NCBI GenBank assembly: GCA_030729925.1
Contig: JANQWK010000050.1
Coordinates: forward strand, 1 to 35,208
Direction of reading: 5' to 3'
DNA: 35,208 nt
Origin: Saprospiraceae bacterium
Lineage (GTDB): Bacteria > Bacteroidota > Bacteroidia > Chitinophagales > Saprospiraceae
The translations under genes were made by a program, and so were the position numbers. Of this stretch, positions 33,989 to 35,208 are shown piece by piece. A model generated the notes under the pieces. That model made no database searches, had not been told where the DNA came from, and saw only the letters and a list, made by a program, of their open reading frames with translations. Within the stretch, counting starts at the first letter, position 1. The number at the start of each line of letters is the position of its first letter.

Positions 33989-35208
33989 ATGAAAAATATA
34001 TCCATTGTTTTTTTATTCATCGTGCTGGCAGCTTGCAGCAACGATTTTCTGGATCAAGCTACTCCTCATATCGTGGCACCTGATAACCTCTATACCAATG
34101 AGGAAGGGTTTGATGCTGGATTGAATGGACTGTACGCGCTCACTAGAGCGGAAAGAGGGGGAGTGCCCACGAGTGCTTCTTCTTTAGGAGGTGGCAACAA
34201 TCTTACAGCTGCTATGATGATGGGGGGGACTGATATCATTTATGGCAACCGCGCATGGCCGGATGAAAGCTTTTTGAACAACTGGCGCGAGGAGGTAATC
34301 GGGAGCGGCGCTCAAACTTATTTTACCCGGGTTTGGAACTGGCTCTACCAGACGATTAATTCGGCCAATACGATTATCAATCGTGGCGAAAATCCTTCAG
34401 ATGATCTGGATATTAGTCAGGAAAAACTAAACCGCATCTTGGCTGAAGCGAAAACGATTCGTGCCTGGGCCTATCGGCACCTGACTTTTCTGTTTGGGGA
34501 TGTGCCTTTAGTTTTGGAGGAGTCTGCAGGAGAAAATGTTCGTACCGACTGGGATAGGACTCCCTTAGCAGAGGTTCGTGCACAAATCAAAACCGATCTT
34601 GAGTTTGGGGTACAATTCCTGCCAGAGGACCATATCAACGATGGGAAAGTTATCAAAGCCGTTGCCCAGCATTACCTGATGGAACAACTGATCATGGACA
34701 ACCAGTTACAGGATGCTATTAATCTTGGCTTAGCTGCGATCAACGGCCCCAAGTCACTGGTGACGCAGCGATACGGGGTGAAAGCAAGTGAGGCAGGAAC
34801 CCCATATACCGATATGTTCCTCGATGGTAATGCCAACCCCAGCGAAGGAAATACGGAGGCACTTTGGGTGTTTCAATACGCTTATGAGGTAGAAGGGGGT
34901 GAAGGCAGCAACATCATGCGGCGATGGTTTATGAGTGAATACAGCAGTACGAGCGGAGGAGCCAAAGGTCTTACCGTGACTGTGGATCGCGGCGGAAGGG
35001 GTAATACCCGTTTGGGTGCTACTTCGTTTATGTTAGGACTGTATGATCGAGATGCTCAGGGGAATATCCTGGATGATCGAGGAGGAGAATTTGCCTGGAG
35101 GCGTTACTTTACCGTTCAGGAATTTGATCGCAGTTCTGCAGGTGCCGTTGGTACGAAACTTTTTTTGAATGAAAAACCAAATGACCCTCAGGGCGATCGT
35201 TTTCGGGT
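33989..35208 (+). CDS. SusD/RagB-family outer-membrane lipoprotein (partial, 3' end off window)
   Basis: At least 406 residues are present, with no stop before the window end. MKNISIVFLFIVLAAC gives a lipoprotein signal with lipobox LAAC (cysteine 16). SusD features: SNDFLDQATPHIVAPDNLYTNEEGF near the N-terminus, LNGLYALTRA, ILAEAKTIRAWAYRHLTFLFGDVPLVLEE (the helical TPR-like part) and FMLGLYDRD. It is the glycan-binding lid of the preceding SusC and very likely in the same operon. The typical length is 500-600 aa, so roughly a fifth to a third is missing. Confidence 0.92.
   Translation, partial: MKNISIVFLFIVLAACSNDFLDQATPHIVAPDNLYTNEEGFDAGLNGLYALTRAERGGVPTSASSLGGGNNLTAAMMMGGTDIIYGNRAWPDESFLNNWREEVIGSGAQTYFTRVWNWLYQTINSANTIINRGENPSDDLDISQEKLNRILAEAKTIRAWAYRHLTFLFGDVPLVLEESAGENVRTDWDRTPLAEVRAQIKTDLEFGVQFLPEDHINDGKVIKAVAQHYLMEQLIMDNQLQDAINLGLAAINGPKSLVTQRYGVKASEAGTPYTDMFLDGNANPSEGNTEALWVFQYAYEVEGGEGSNIMRRWFMSEYSSTSGGAKGLTVTVDRGGRGNTRLGATSFMLGLYDRDAQGNILDDRGGEFAWRRYFTVQEFDRSSAGAVGTKLFLNEKPNDPQGDRFR

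Overview
The window looks like chromosomal DNA from a Bacteroidota bacterium. Two SusC/SusD outer-membrane pairs, Bacteroidota-type promoter elements (TAnnTTTG at -7, in the best case with TTG 19 nt upstream), many secreted proteins and lipoproteins with short Bacteroidota-style signal peptides, a DUF2911 lipoprotein and a FISUMP-domain protein all point there. A Saprospiria-like lineage is my guess from overall protein style; nothing here fixes the genus. I see no rRNA, tRNA, CRISPR array, integrase or transposase. 22 protein genes are supported; the last one (SusD) runs off the right edge.

Layout. 1-5430: an Asp-box (BNR/sortilin-like) secreted protein on the minus strand, then a secreted thioredoxin-like protein and an aldo/keto reductase on the plus strand; the block is bracketed by two inverted copies of a palindromic repeat. 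5481-11408: a secreted DUF885 peptidase-like protein, a secreted TPR protein, a DUF2911 lipoprotein, a Tat-signal class V aminotransferase-fold protein and a 6-phosphofructokinase. 11588-17726: a complete RND efflux operon on the minus strand (adaptor, permease, TolC-type channel) with a divergent MarR regulator. 17804-24176: SusC-SusD-BCCT transporter, probably one operon. 24543-28757: FISUMP protein, TrpB2-type tryptophan synthase beta chain, LLM flavin oxidoreductase and a secreted protein made of two tandem copies of one domain. 28950-35208: SDR oxidoreductase of the D-mannonate oxidoreductase type, divergent LacI-family regulator, then SusC and the start of SusD, i.e. the left part of a carbohydrate (probably uronate) utilisation locus.

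Two non-coding signals stand out. First, a directional element of about 83 bp with a 32-bp palindromic core occurs four times; the three complete copies each lie 45-54 bp beyond the stop codon of a minus-strand gene and point the same way relative to that gene. Second, a 16-bp perfect palindrome overlaps the expected start of transcription of the right-hand susC, and a 14/16 match lies in the SDR/LacI divergent promoter region; together they are a convincing candidate operator for the LacI-family protein encoded between them.

How the genes work together: the RND operon and MarR gene form a self-contained efflux unit. The first SusCD pair with the BCCT carrier suggests a route for a quaternary-amine-like solute across both membranes. 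The second SusCD pair with the SDR and LacI regulator suggests glycan uptake coupled to hexuronate catabolism. The rest are single housekeeping or envelope genes.
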